Assembly: GCF_900635955.1 (NCBI RefSeq) | Contig: NZ_LR134201.1 | Span: 4,340,001 to 4,404,000, forward strand | DNA from: Cedecea lapagei | GTDB lineage: Bacteria; Pseudomonadota; Gammaproteobacteria; Enterobacterales; Enterobacteriaceae | Direction: 5' to 3' | DNA: 64,000 bases | In this document: one piece after another, positions 20,673 to 30,901 of the stretch | Numbering within the stretch: position 1 is the stretch's first letter | How the letters are laid out: every line of letters begins with the position of its first letter | Program-made: the position numbers and the translations under genes | Notes under the pieces: generated by a model | Databases searched by the model: none | What the model saw: only the letters and a program-made list of their open reading frames with translations | Told to the model about the DNA's origin: nothing

Positions 20673-21740
20673 TTAAGAACGGTGGTATGGCGCAGACAAG
20701 CGGTGAACCGCTTCGATAAAGACACCTGCGTGCTCCGGCGGCACATCCTGATGGATACCGTGGCCAAGGTTGAAGACATGCCCTTCACCTTGCCCGAAGC
20801 CGGCCAGAATAGTGGCAACCTCCTCTTCAATACGCGCAGGCGGCGCATAAAGCATGGAAGGGTCCATATTGCCCTGCAGGGCAACTTTGTGGCCTACGCG
20901 ACGGCGAGCGTCGGCAATATCCGTCGTCCAGTCGAGACCCAGCGCGTCGCAGCCGGTTTCCGCGATGGCCTCCAGCCACTGACCGCCACCTTTGGTGAAC
21001 AGCGTCACCGGCACACGGCGACCTTCGTTTTCACGCTGCAGGCCGTCGACGATTTTGTGCATGTAATAAAGCGAAAATTCTTTGTAATCACGCCCGCTCA
21101 GTACGCCGCCCCAGGTATCGAAGATCATCACCGACTGAGCGCCCGCACGAATTTGCGCATTCAGGTAGAGCGTCACGCTCTGAGCCAGCTTATCCAGCAG
21201 CAGATGCAGCGCCTTCGGGTCGGCAAACATCATTTTCTTAATCACGGTAAACGCTTTGCTGCTGCCGCCTTCCACCATATAGGTGGCCAGCGTCCACGGG
21301 CTGCCGGAGAAGCCGATAAGCGGTACTTCGCCTTTCAGCTCACGGCGAATGGTGCGCACCGCGTTCATCACATAAGCAAGCTCGCCTTCCGGGTCCGGGA
21401 TAGGCAGCTTTTCAACGTCGGCGCGGCTTTTAATTGGAGAGCTAAAGCGCGGGCCCTCACCGGCTTCGAAATAGAGCCCAAGCCCCATCGCGTCCGGAAT
21501 GGTCAGAATGTCCGAAAAGAGGATCGCCGCATCAAGCGCATAGCGGCGCAGCGGCTGCAGGGTGACTTCGCAGGCCAGCTCGGCGTTTTTGCACAGCGAC
21601 ATAAAATCGCCAGCCTGGGCGCGCGTTGCCTTATATTCCGGCAAATAACGCCCGGCCTGGCGCATCATCCACACCGGGGTGACATCTACCGGCAAGCGCT
21701 GCAGGGCGCGCAGGTAACGATCGTTCTTCAGTTCAGTCAT
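20673..21740 (-). CDS. hemE: Uroporphyrinogen decarboxylase
   Basis: 355 aa (E. coli 354). Decarboxylates the four acetate chains of uroporphyrinogen III to give coproporphyrinogen III in heme synthesis. N-terminal signature PVWMMRQAGRYLPEY and Asp in FSDIL are intact. Start chosen at ATG 21740 (MTELKNDRYL), preceded by AAAGGAAAGG; an in-frame upstream codon at 21779 would add 13 residues not found in the family. Lies between nudC and nfi on one strand. Confidence 0.97.
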   Translation of the reverse strand: MTELKNDRYLRALQRLPVDVTPVWMMRQAGRYLPEYKATRAQAGDFMSLCKNAELACEVTLQPLRRYALDAAILFSDILTIPDAMGLGLYFEAGEGPRFSSPIKSRADVEKLPIPDPEGELAYVMNAVRTIRRELKGEVPLIGFSGSPWTLATYMVEGGSSKAFTVIKKMMFADPKALHLLLDKLAQSVTLYLNAQIRAGAQSVMIFDTWGGVLSGRDYKEFSLYYMHKIVDGLQRENEGRRVPVTLFTKGGGQWLEAIAETGCDALGLDWTTDIADARRRVGHKVALQGNMDPSMLYAPPARIEEEVATILAGFGQGEGHVFNLGHGIHQDVPPEHAGVFIEAVHRLSAPYHRS

Positions 21741-21775
21741 TTTTACCTTTCCTTTAGCTGTATCCCGGCAGTTTA

Positions 21776-22549
21776 TCACTCATAGTCCGCGCGACACAGG
21801 GCGACGGTATCTTCGATCAGGCGACGCGCCACGGTGCCCGGCGGCGGCAAGAGCGGCAGCTGGTCATAGCGGTACCAGCCGGCATCCAGCAGCTCTTTCG
21901 GGTCAATGTTGATTTCACCGCTGTGGTAATCCGCCATAAATGCGGTCATCAGCGACTGCGGGAACGGCCAGGGCTGGGAGGTCACGTAGCGCAGGTTTTT
22001 CACCTGGATGCTGCTCTCTTCCATGACTTCGCGAGCTACGGCCTGCTCCAGCGTTTCGCCCACTTCAACAAACCCGGCCAGCACGGTATAGATACCGTTG
22101 CGGTGGCGCGTGTGCTGAGCCAGCAGGATATGATCGTCTTTGCGGATGGCGACGATAACGCAGGGGGCAATTTGCGGGTAATAGCGTTCGCGGCAGTGGC
22201 CGCAGAGCAACGCCCACTCGGTTTTGCTGAAGTGCATTTCATGGCCGCAATAGCCGCAATACTTATGCGACCGGTAAAACTCTGCCAGCTGAACGCCCCT
22301 GCCGGCCAGTTGAAACAGACCAACATCACGATCCAGCAGCTGGCGCAGCGAGCCCATGTCCGCGCGACGGTTCTCTCTTATCAGCCATACCGGTTCGCCT
22401 TCCCACTCTCCAATGCCCAGGGCGCGGCTGCCCATAAGCTGAAATTCGGCGGCGCTGCCGTGAGGTAACTCCCCCTGCGGCAACCATATTTTCTGTTCAT
22501 GGCTGACGATCCACCAACCATGATCTAAGTTTTGAATAACACGTTCCAT
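21776..22549 (-). CDS. nudC: NADH pyrophosphatase / NAD-cap RNA decapping hydrolase
   Basis: 257 aa as in E. coli with ATG at 22549 (MERVIQNLDHGWW); a GTG at 22561 in frame would add four residues. Hydrolyses NADH to NMNH and AMP and removes NAD caps from RNA. Zinc ribbon CGYCGH...CGHCRE (about 98-120) and Nudix box GFVEVGETLEQAVAREVMEE (about 159-178) are complete, as is the downstream SQPWPFPQS motif. First of the nudC-hemE-nfi cluster. Confidence 0.97.
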   Translation of the reverse strand: MERVIQNLDHGWWIVSHEQKIWLPQGELPHGSAAEFQLMGSRALGIGEWEGEPVWLIRENRRADMGSLRQLLDRDVGLFQLAGRGVQLAEFYRSHKYCGYCGHEMHFSKTEWALLCGHCRERYYPQIAPCVIVAIRKDDHILLAQHTRHRNGIYTVLAGFVEVGETLEQAVAREVMEESSIQVKNLRYVTSQPWPFPQSLMTAFMADYHSGEINIDPKELLDAGWYRYDQLPLLPPPGTVARRLIEDTVALCRADYE

Positions 22550-22647
22550 AACCTGGTGCACATCCCCGTGTTCACTGATATAAACAATTAGTTTTTACTT
22601 TTTTGGGTTAGTTTGCGTTCAATCTTTTAACTCACGGAGTCTCAATC

Positions 22648-23151
22648 ATGCTGAACCAGTTAGCCAATCTGACTGAGCGCGTTGGTGGTAGTAATGAGTT
22701 AGTTGACCAGTGGCTTCAGGCTCGTAAACACCTGTTGGTTGCCTATTACAACATGGTCGGGATCAAGCCTAACAAGGAATCGCATACCGCGCTTGACGAA
22801 AAAGCGTTAGATAATTTCTGTCATGGCCTGGTGGATTACCTCTCTTCCGGTCATTTTAGTATTTACGAGCGCATTATCAGCAACCTGGAAGGAGGCAGCC
22901 CGCTGCTTAGCGCGGCACAGCTTTACCCTCAACTGGAAGCAAATACCCAACAGATAATGGATCTCTACGACTCACACCTCGAAAACGCCATCGACCGCGA
23001 TAGCTGGGTCGAATTTCAGCAGGCGTTATCGGAGATAGGAGAGTGCCTTGAGTCCCGCTTCACCCTCGAGGATAAGCTAGTCCTTCTGGCTATCGATAAC
23101 AACCTGGACGGCAGCGCCAGCGATCCTGCCGGGCTGACAAGTCCAGCTTGA
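22648..23151 (+). CDS. rsd: Anti-sigma-70 factor Rsd
   Basis: 167 aa (E. coli 158; the last ten residues are extra). Helical protein that sequesters sigma-70 in stationary phase and also binds HPr. Family features MLNQLANLTERVGGSNELVDQWL and FSIYERI are clear. Divergent from nudC across an 98-bp AT-rich region. A weak hairpin TCCCGCC/GGTGGGA follows at 23184-23201, possibly its terminator. Confidence 0.94.
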   Translation: MLNQLANLTERVGGSNELVDQWLQARKHLLVAYYNMVGIKPNKESHTALDEKALDNFCHGLVDYLSSGHFSIYERIISNLEGGSPLLSAAQLYPQLEANTQQIMDLYDSHLENAIDRDSWVEFQQALSEIGECLESRFTLEDKLVLLAIDNNLDGSASDPAGLTSPA

Positions 23152-23202
23152 GTTGTTAGCTATTAACGAGTAATTTACAACTTTCCCGCCGCGAGGTGGG
23201 AT

Positions 23203-23304
23203 CATTCTTGTCGGAGTGCCGAGTGCGTGATGCACCGGCTGAGACCGTTAATTCGGGATCCGCGGAACCTGATCAGGTTAGAACCTGCGAAGGGAACAAG
23301 AGTA
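23203..23304 (+). promoter_or_regulatory. TPP riboswitch upstream of thiC
   Basis: Contains the THI box: CTTGTCGGAGTGCC, GGCTGAGA at 23239, the GGGATCCG-like middle, GAACCTGATCAGGTTAGAAC and CTGCGAAGGGAACAAG. Binds thiamine pyrophosphate and in enterobacteria represses thiC translation and promotes premature termination. About 100 bp separate it from the thiC start, with room for the expression platform. Confidence 0.95.
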
Positions 23305-23400
23305 ATTTTGTCTTTGGTGCACCCGCTTGCGGGCGGCCCATATCCATTACTCCTTCCGTTGTCCTGACAAGCCATATCCTGATCAAACCTGGAATGAGCT

Positions 23401-25301
<1,901 letters not shown>

Positions 25302-25302
<1 letters not shown>

Positions 25303-25937
25303 TGTTAACACTCACTTTTCCCGCCACGTCACGCAGGCTTGGCCTTTACCCGGTTGTCGACAGCGTTGAATGGATCGAGCGTCTGCTGGGCACGGGCGTC
25401 AAAACGATTCAACTCCGCATTAAAGACAAGCGCGATGAAGAGGTTGAAGCCGACGTTGTCGCAGCCATTGCGCTGGGTAAGCGCTACAACGCCCGCCTGT
25501 TCATCAACGACTACTGGCGACTGGCTATCAAACACGGCGCCTATGGCGTTCATCTCGGTCAGGAAGATATGGACGTGGCTAACCTCGCGGCGATAAGCGA
25601 GGCCGGGCTTCGTCTGGGGCTTTCAACCCACGACAATATGGAGATGGATCGCGCTTTAAGCGCTAACCCGTCCTACATCGCCCTGGGCCATGTCTTCCCC
25701 ACCCAAACCAAGCAGATGCCCTCTTCCCCGCAGGGGCTGAACAAGCTGGCTGAACATATTCAGACGCTGGGTGACTATTCCACCGTGGCCATCGGCGGGA
25801 TAAGCCTCGATCGTGTCCCTGCCGTTTTAGCGACAGGGGTAGGCAGCGTTGCCGTCGTCAGCGCGATTACTCAGGCCCCGGACTGGCGTGCTGCAACGGC
25901 GAAATTACTTGAACTGGCAGGCACTGGCGATGAATGA
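25302..25937 (+). CDS. thiE: Thiamine-phosphate synthase
   Basis: 211 aa, as in E. coli. Couples HMP-pyrophosphate with thiazole phosphate to thiamine phosphate. TIM-barrel signatures RLFINDYWRLAIKHGAYGVHLGQED and GHVFPTQTK are present. Starts in a TAATG overlap with thiC and overlaps thiF by 8 bp. Confidence 0.97.
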
Positions 25938-26685
25938 CGCAGATTTTATGCGCTACAGCCGCCAGCTGCTGCTGGAAGATGTGGCCATTGAAGGGCAGGA
26001 AAAGCTGCTGTCCAGCACGGCGCTGATCGTCGGCCTTGGCGGATTAGGGTCGCCTGCTGCCCTGTATCTCGCCGCCGCAGGCGTCGGCAAGCTTATCGTC
26101 GCGGACGATGACAAGGTGCATATCAGCAACCTCCAGCGCCAGATCTTATTCACTTCTGAAGATATTGAGCGCCCTAAATCGCTCTCCGCCCAACAGCATC
26201 TGCAGCGCCTGAATCCGGGCGTAAAAATTGTTCCGCTGGCAGAAAGGTTGACGGGTACTTCGCTGGTGAAGGCCGTAAACGACGCCGATGTGGTACTGGA
26301 TTGCAGCGACAATATGGCAACCCGCCAGGCGGTGAATGCCGCCTGCGTGGCCGCAAATACTCCGCTTATCAGTGCCAGCGCCGTCGGCTTTGGCGGGCAG
26401 ATGATGGTCCTGATGCCGCCCTGGCAGCACGGCTGCTACCGCTGCGTCTGGCCTGACGAGAGTGAACCAGAACGTAACTGCCGAAGCTCCGGCATCATCG
26501 GCCCGGTCGTTGGCGTAATGGGCACGCTTCAGGCGCTGGAGGCCATCAAAGTCCTCGCCGGCATGGCACCGGCTACCGGCTCTCTACGTCTGTTTGACGC
26601 CCGACAGCACAGCTGGCGCACGCTGGCGATGCAAAAATCGGCTAACTGCCCGGTCTGCGGAGGTCGAAATGCGCATTCAGTTTAA
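25930..26685 (+). CDS. thiF: ThiS adenylyltransferase
   Basis: 251 aa (E. coli 251) with ATG at 25930 (MNDADFMRYSRQLLLED); the open frame extends further upstream inside thiE but without family support. E1-like enzyme that adenylates the C-terminus of ThiS. GLGGLGSPAALYLA nucleotide loop (about 35-48), SNLQRQILF, and zinc cysteines CYRC and CPVC are present. Overlaps thiE upstream and thiS downstream (17 bp). Confidence 0.97.
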   Translation: MNDADFMRYSRQLLLEDVAIEGQEKLLSSTALIVGLGGLGSPAALYLAAAGVGKLIVADDDKVHISNLQRQILFTSEDIERPKSLSAQQHLQRLNPGVKIVPLAERLTGTSLVKAVNDADVVLDCSDNMATRQAVNAACVAANTPLISASAVGFGGQMMVLMPPWQHGCYRCVWPDESEPERNCRSSGIIGPVVGVMGTLQALEAIKVLAGMAPATGSLRLFDARQHSWRTLAMQKSANCPVCGGRNAHSV

Positions 26686-26869
26686 CGATGAGCCTCTGGA
26701 ATGTACTGAAGGCACAACGCTTTCCGCTCTGCTGGCCCAGCTTGAGCAGGGAAAAGCGGGCGCTGCGCTTGCCGTTAACCAAACCATTATCCCGCGCGAA
26801 CAGTGGAGTAGCTATCTGCTGTGCGAGGGGGACACCATTCTGCTTTTTCAGGCTATTGCCGGAGGCTGA
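26669..26869 (+). CDS. thiS: Sulfur carrier protein ThiS
   Basis: 66 aa (MRIQFNDEPLEC...), a ubiquitin-fold carrier ending in the essential GG that is adenylated by ThiF and thiocarboxylated. ATG at 26669 follows GGAGG inside the end of thiF, which settles the start against a longer frame from 26594. Confidence 0.96.
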   Translation: MRIQFNDEPLECTEGTTLSALLAQLEQGKAGAALAVNQTIIPREQWSSYLLCEGDTILLFQAIAGG

Positions 26870-26870
26870 T

Positions 26871-27650
26871 ATGTTACAGATTGCCGATAAAACCTTTTCC
26901 TCACGCCTGTTTACCGGCACCGGGAAATTTTCCTCCAGCCAGGTGATGATCGACGCGATTCGCGCTTCCGGCTCACAGCTGGTCACCATGGCGATGAAAC
27001 GCGTGGATTTGCGCGGGCATAGCGATGACATCCTTCTCCCGCTTCAGCAGGCTGGCGTACATCTGCTGCCAAATACCTCCGGCGCTAAAACCGCCGAAGA
27101 AGCTATTTTTGCCGCCCGGCTTGCTCGTGAAGCGCTCGGCACAAACTGGGTGAAGCTGGAGATACACCCCGATGTCCGCTATCTGCTGCCCGACCCCATT
27201 GAAACGCTGAAAGCCGCTGAAACCCTGGTGAAACAGGGGTTTGTCGTGCTGCCCTACTGCGGTGCCGATCCGGTGTTGTGTAAACGTCTGGAAGAAGCGG
27301 GCTGTGCGGCGGTGATGCCGCTGGGGGCGCCTATCGGTTCAAACCAGGGCCTGCAAACCCGTGCTCTGCTGGAGATAATCATTGAGCAATCTCGTGTGCC
27401 GGTGGTGGTAGATGCGGGGATTGGTGCCCCAAGCCACGCAGCAGAAGCGTTAGAGATGGGCGCCTCGGCCGTGCTGGTGAATACCGCAATAGCCGTCGCC
27501 CACAATCCTGTGCAGATGGCCCAGGCTTTCCGTCTGGCCGTCGAGGCCGGAAGCCTGGCGGCTCAGGCCGGCTTAGGTTCACGCCACCAGCAGGCGCAAG
27601 CCTCAAGCCCGCTAACCAGCTTCCTGCAATTTAGCGAGGAGAATGCCTGA
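26871..27650 (+). CDS. thiG: Thiazole synthase
   Basis: 259 aa (E. coli 256) with ATG at 26871 (MLQIADKTFSSRLF), directly after the thiS stop and preceded by CCGGAGG. Builds thiazole phosphate from deoxyxylulose phosphate, dehydroglycine and ThiS thiocarboxylate; Schiff-base lysine in WVKLEIHPD. The upstream extension of the frame overlaps thiS and is rejected. Overlaps thiH by one base (TGATG). Confidence 0.97.
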   Translation: MLQIADKTFSSRLFTGTGKFSSSQVMIDAIRASGSQLVTMAMKRVDLRGHSDDILLPLQQAGVHLLPNTSGAKTAEEAIFAARLAREALGTNWVKLEIHPDVRYLLPDPIETLKAAETLVKQGFVVLPYCGADPVLCKRLEEAGCAAVMPLGAPIGSNQGLQTRALLEIIIEQSRVPVVVDAGIGAPSHAAEALEMGASAVLVNTAIAVAHNPVQMAQAFRLAVEAGSLAAQAGLGSRHQQAQASSPLTSFLQFSEENA

Positions 27651-28783
27651 TGACGGAAACCTTTACCGATCGTTGGCGGCAGCTGGACTGGGACGATCTC
27701 ACCCTGAGAATTAACGGTAAAACCCCTGCAGATGTAGAACGAGCGATTAACTCCCCTCGCCTGACGCGAGAGGATTTGATGGCTTTGCTCTCCCCCGCCG
27801 CCAGCCGCTATCTGGAACCCCTCGCTCAGCGAGCGCAGCAGCTGACGCGCCAGCGCTTCGGCAACACCGTGAGTTTTTACGTGCCGCTCTACCTCTCCAA
27901 CCTGTGCGCTAACGACTGCACCTACTGCGGCTTTTCCATGAGCAACAAGCTGAAACGCAAAACGCTTGATGAAGCAGAAATTGAGCGTGAATGTGCGGCT
28001 ATCCGGGCGCTCGGCTTTGAACATCTTTTGCTGGTCACCGGAGAACATCAGACCAAAGTCGGCATGGACTATTTCCGCCAGCATCTTCCGGCCATCCGCA
28101 GCCGCTTTAGTTCCCTGCAGATGGAGGTTCAGCCGCTCGACGAGCATGAGTATGCGGAGCTAAAAACCCTCGGGCTCGATGGCGTGATGGTTTATCAGGA
28201 AACCTATCATCCGGCGACCTACGCGCAGCACCACCTGAAAGGCAACAAGCAGGATTTCTTCTGGCGACTGGAAACACCCGACAGGCTGGGGCGTGCGGGC
28301 ATTGATAAAATTGGGCTGGGCGCGCTGATTGGCCTGTCGGACAGCTGGCGTACTGACTGTTTTATGGTGGCTGAACATCTGCTCTGGCTGCAGCAGCGCT
28401 ACTGGCAAAGCCGCTACTCGATCTCCTTCCCACGGCTGCGCCCCTGCACCGGCGGCGTAGAGCCCGCATCAATCATGACCGAACAGCAGCTGGTCCAGGT
28501 CATTTGCGCGTTTCGCCTGCTTGCGCCGGACGTGGAGCTGTCGCTTTCGACCCGAGAATCGCCGTGGTTCCGCGACCACATGATCCCGCTGGCAATCAAT
28601 AACGTCAGCGCATTTTCAAAGACTCAGCCCGGCGGCTATGCCGATAATCACCCTGAACTCGAGCAATTTGCTCCGCACGATGGACGAACGCCGCAGGAAG
28701 TTGCCGCCGTGCTTCGCGAGTCGGGTTTACAACCCGTCTGGAAGGACTGGGATAACTTTTTGGGAAGAAGCGTGCGCCCCTGA
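27650..28783 (+). CDS. thiH: Tyrosine lyase (2-iminoacetate synthase)
   Basis: 377 aa, as in E. coli. Radical SAM enzyme cleaving tyrosine to dehydroglycine and p-cresol for thiazole formation; cluster motif CANDCTYC with Cys86, Cys90 and Cys93. Last gene of the thi operon. Downstream synteny breaks from E. coli: accessory genes lie between it and rpoC. Confidence 0.98.
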   Translation: MTETFTDRWRQLDWDDLTLRINGKTPADVERAINSPRLTREDLMALLSPAASRYLEPLAQRAQQLTRQRFGNTVSFYVPLYLSNLCANDCTYCGFSMSNKLKRKTLDEAEIERECAAIRALGFEHLLLVTGEHQTKVGMDYFRQHLPAIRSRFSSLQMEVQPLDEHEYAELKTLGLDGVMVYQETYHPATYAQHHLKGNKQDFFWRLETPDRLGRAGIDKIGLGALIGLSDSWRTDCFMVAEHLLWLQQRYWQSRYSISFPRLRPCTGGVEPASIMTEQQLVQVICAFRLLAPDVELSLSTRESPWFRDHMIPLAINNVSAFSKTQPGGYADNHPELEQFAPHDGRTPQEVAAVLRESGLQPVWKDWDNFLGRSVRP

Positions 28784-29103
28784 TGCAACAAGCTGCAAAG
28801 GGAAAGATAAGCTTCGGCATTTCCCGAAAGAACGTCCATCGGGCGTTGTTGCTTTCCTGCCGATAAAATATTGTCCTCCGGTCAGCACGTATGCCTGATC
28901 GGAGCGGCAACAGACACCTCCTCACGCCGCTCCGCCTTCACGACTGCCGTCTTGATTACGCAGGTAAAAGCAAAAATGTAACCGGTTTCAGTTTTCTGCG
29001 GTTTCTTTTGTGATACCTGACACACAATCAGGTTAAAGCGGTTGTTGCCACCCCCCCTGACGGATGAATATCTCCCCTATCCTTCGGACATTGAGAGCGA
29101 ACT
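28784..29103 (+). promoter_or_regulatory. Intergenic region thiH-PTS genes with a CRP-like site
   Basis: 320 bp with no convincing gene. TGTGATACCTGACACA at 29009-29024 matches the CRP half-sites TGTGA-N6-TCACA at 9 of 10 positions and overlaps a short inverted repeat CCTGA/TCAGG. This would suit carbon-source control of the downstream PTS genes. No clear terminator for thiH was recognised. Confidence 0.45.
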
Positions 29104-29409
29104 ATGAAAAATATCGTGTTGTGTTGTGCTGCAGGTATGTCGACCAGCATTCTGGTTCAACGTATGGTTGATGCTGCACAAAAGAAAGGTATCGAAGTCT
29201 CAATCAAGGCTGTGCCCGTTGCAGAGTTTAAAGAGAACATCGAACGCGCCGACATCGTTCTGCTCGGTCCGCAGGTTAAATACGAGCAGGCCAAACTTCA
29301 GGCCCTTGCCGATCCTCTGGGTAAAAAAGTCGTCGTCATCGACATGATGGATTACGGCCTGATGAAAGGCGACGTGGTGCTTGATAAAGCCCTGAAAATG
29401 ATGGAGTGA
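29104..29409 (+). CDS. PTS EIIB component, lactose/cellobiose family
   Basis: 101 aa, full length for the family (ChbB/LicB-like). Phosphocysteine loop near the N-terminus, CCAAGMSTS, with Cys8 as the likely phosphorylation site, followed by the alternating Rossmann-like fold. Accepts phosphate from EIIA and passes it to a sugar held by an EIIC permease. An EIIA gene follows 3 bp later, but no EIIC is encoded nearby, so the pair is an orphan. Substrate unknown; cellobiose, chitobiose or lichenan oligosaccharides are the family precedents. Confidence 0.92.
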   Translation: MKNIVLCCAAGMSTSILVQRMVDAAQKKGIEVSIKAVPVAEFKENIERADIVLLGPQVKYEQAKLQALADPLGKKVVVIDMMDYGLMKGDVVLDKALKMME

Positions 29410-29412
29410 GAT

Positions 29413-29730
29413 GTGGAAGATTTAGAGTCGATTATTATGGAACTGCTGGTCAACGCCGGCAGCGCACGTAGCCAGGCCCTGACTGCTCTGCAGCTGGCAC
29501 GTAAAGGTGATTTTGACGGCGCCGAGAAGGCGATGGAAGAGTCACACGAATTCGTTAAACACGCCCATAAAATCCAGACCCAGCTGATTGGCCTGGATGA
29601 AGGCTCCGGCAAGCTGCCGGTAAACCTGATTACCGTCCACTCTCAGGACCACCTGATGAATGCGATGGTGATTCAGGATCTGGCCGGCGACATGATTGAG
29701 CTTTATCGCCGCCTGCCGCTGGTGAAATAA
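29413..29730 (+). CDS. PTS EIIA component, lactose/cellobiose family
   Basis: 105 aa with a GTG start at 29413 (VEDLESIIMELLVNAGSARS). Helical trimeric EIIA; phosphorylated histidine His76 and Asp79 in TVHSQDHLM are intact, as is the GDFDGAEKAMEES stretch. Takes phosphate from HPr for the adjacent EIIB. Three bases after the EIIB stop, so translationally coupled. A terminator follows at 29751-29783. Confidence 0.92.
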   Translation: MEDLESIIMELLVNAGSARSQALTALQLARKGDFDGAEKAMEESHEFVKHAHKIQTQLIGLDEGSGKLPVNLITVHSQDHLMNAMVIQDLAGDMIELYRRLPLVK

Positions 29731-29750
29731 GCTCGCTCAGCCTGCCCAGA

Positions 29751-29783
29751 CAAAATGTCCGCATCGCGGGCATTTTGTTTTTC
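29751..29783 (+). terminator. Terminator after the PTS EIIA gene
   Basis: CAAAATGTCCGC-ATC-GCGGGCATTTTG followed by TTTTTC, a long near-perfect stem with a T tract, about 20 bp after the EIIA stop. It separates the PTS pair from the AraC-type gene. Confidence 0.85.
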
Positions 29784-29878
29784 ACCTACGTCTACTGCTA
29801 AAAGTTGCGATCTGCCTTTCTCCTTTTTTTGTGGCATAACACTGCATAAAGCCTTGAGCTACATCCTCAGAGATTACT

Positions 29879-30901
29879 ATGCCCGCAATTCCACTGCCTT
29901 TTTACACGTTAACCGTTCTCCTTCTTCTGCTGCTGAAGATCCTGTTTTCCCGGCATGCAGAATACCGTAATGTGGCGATTTTCCTCTCGGGATGTGTCAT
30001 CCTGGTCCTGCTTTCGGCGCTGCGGTGGACGTTTGATGCCATCATTCTGCGCCAGCTCCAGTCTCTGGCCGCTATAGCTCTTCCGCCACTGGCCTGGTAC
30101 TGTTTCACCAGTTTTACCGGGCAGCGCGGTGGGCCAAAACATGCAGCCTACTGGCTTGCCCCTGTTTTAGCGCTGATCGTGAATCTCGCGGCGCCAGAGA
30201 TGACAGATGCCGCACTGATGCTCTTGTTTATGGGATATGGCTCCACCCTGATCAAAATATCTCGGCAGGGCGTTGATACCTTCATTTTCAGCCGTATAAA
30301 CGACGCTAACGCCGCGACATCAATGACTTTTTTCGCGGGTTGTTTTCTTTGTTTTTCCGGCGCAGTAGATTTAGCAATAGCGGTAGATTTCCGTTTTTTT
30401 GAAGGCGCGCAGGCCCCTATACTGGTGGCGTTATCCCAGACACTGTTACTGCCGTTTATCGGCATAGCTATCGTATTTAATGGCAAAATAGCGCCGCCAG
30501 CAGAGGTGCTTAGCGCTCAGCAAGACGCTGCACCGGGGCACAATGACGAGGAGCTGACGGCGGCATACCACCATATTGAGAAAACCCTCTTAGAAGGTAA
30601 GCTGTTTCTTGATCACGACATTACACTCAGCCTCATCGGAAAAGCATCCGGGATAGCGCCAAGGCAGCTGTCGAGGGCCGTAAATCAGATCTGCGGCTGC
30701 AATGTCTCTCAGTGGGTCAACGGGTTTCGCGTCAGGCACGCTCAGGCATTGCTTCGCAATACCAGCATCCCGGTGACCCAAATCATGCTGGACTCAGGCT
30801 TCTCAACAAAATCTCACTTCAATAAAGAGTTTGCCCGCTTTAGCGGGTCAACCCCGACGGACTACCGGCGTTTAGCGGATGAAAATCTAGTGCCTGATTA
30901 A
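29879..30901 (+). CDS. Membrane-anchored AraC-family transcriptional regulator
   Basis: 340 aa. The N-terminal ~205 residues contain about seven hydrophobic segments (roughly 5-23, 31-50, 58-77, 87-103, 106-123, 146-165, 175-200), and the C-terminal ~110 residues form an AraC double helix-turn-helix (SLIGKASGIAPRQLSRAVNQ, then PVTQIMLDSGFSTKSHFNKEFARFSG). This is the 7TM-AraC layout, suggesting a sensor that binds DNA at the membrane. Ligand and targets are unknown; the convergent hydrolase gene and the PTS pair are candidates. The 3' end overlaps the hydrolase gene by 62 bp on the opposite strand. The ribosome site is weak (CAGAGATTACT). Confidence 0.88.
   Translation: MPAIPLPFYTLTVLLLLLLKILFSRHAEYRNVAIFLSGCVILVLLSALRWTFDAIILRQLQSLAAIALPPLAWYCFTSFTGQRGGPKHAAYWLAPVLALIVNLAAPEMTDAALMLLFMGYGSTLIKISRQGVDTFIFSRINDANAATSMTFFAGCFLCFSGAVDLAIAVDFRFFEGAQAPILVALSQTLLLPFIGIAIVFNGKIAPPAEVLSAQQDAAPGHNDEELTAAYHHIEKTLLEGKLFLDHDITLSLIGKASGIAPRQLSRAVNQICGCNVSQWVNGFRVRHAQALLRNTSIPVTQIMLDSGFSTKSHFNKEFARFSGSTPTDYRRLADENLVPD

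Noticed and set aside
20682..21785. 367-codon open frame opposite hemE
   Set aside because: Shadow frame of hemE; no family resemblance.
28784..28925. Small minus-strand frames after thiH as an htrC-like gene
   Set aside because: The frames overlap thiH antisense, and I could not recognise HtrC in them.
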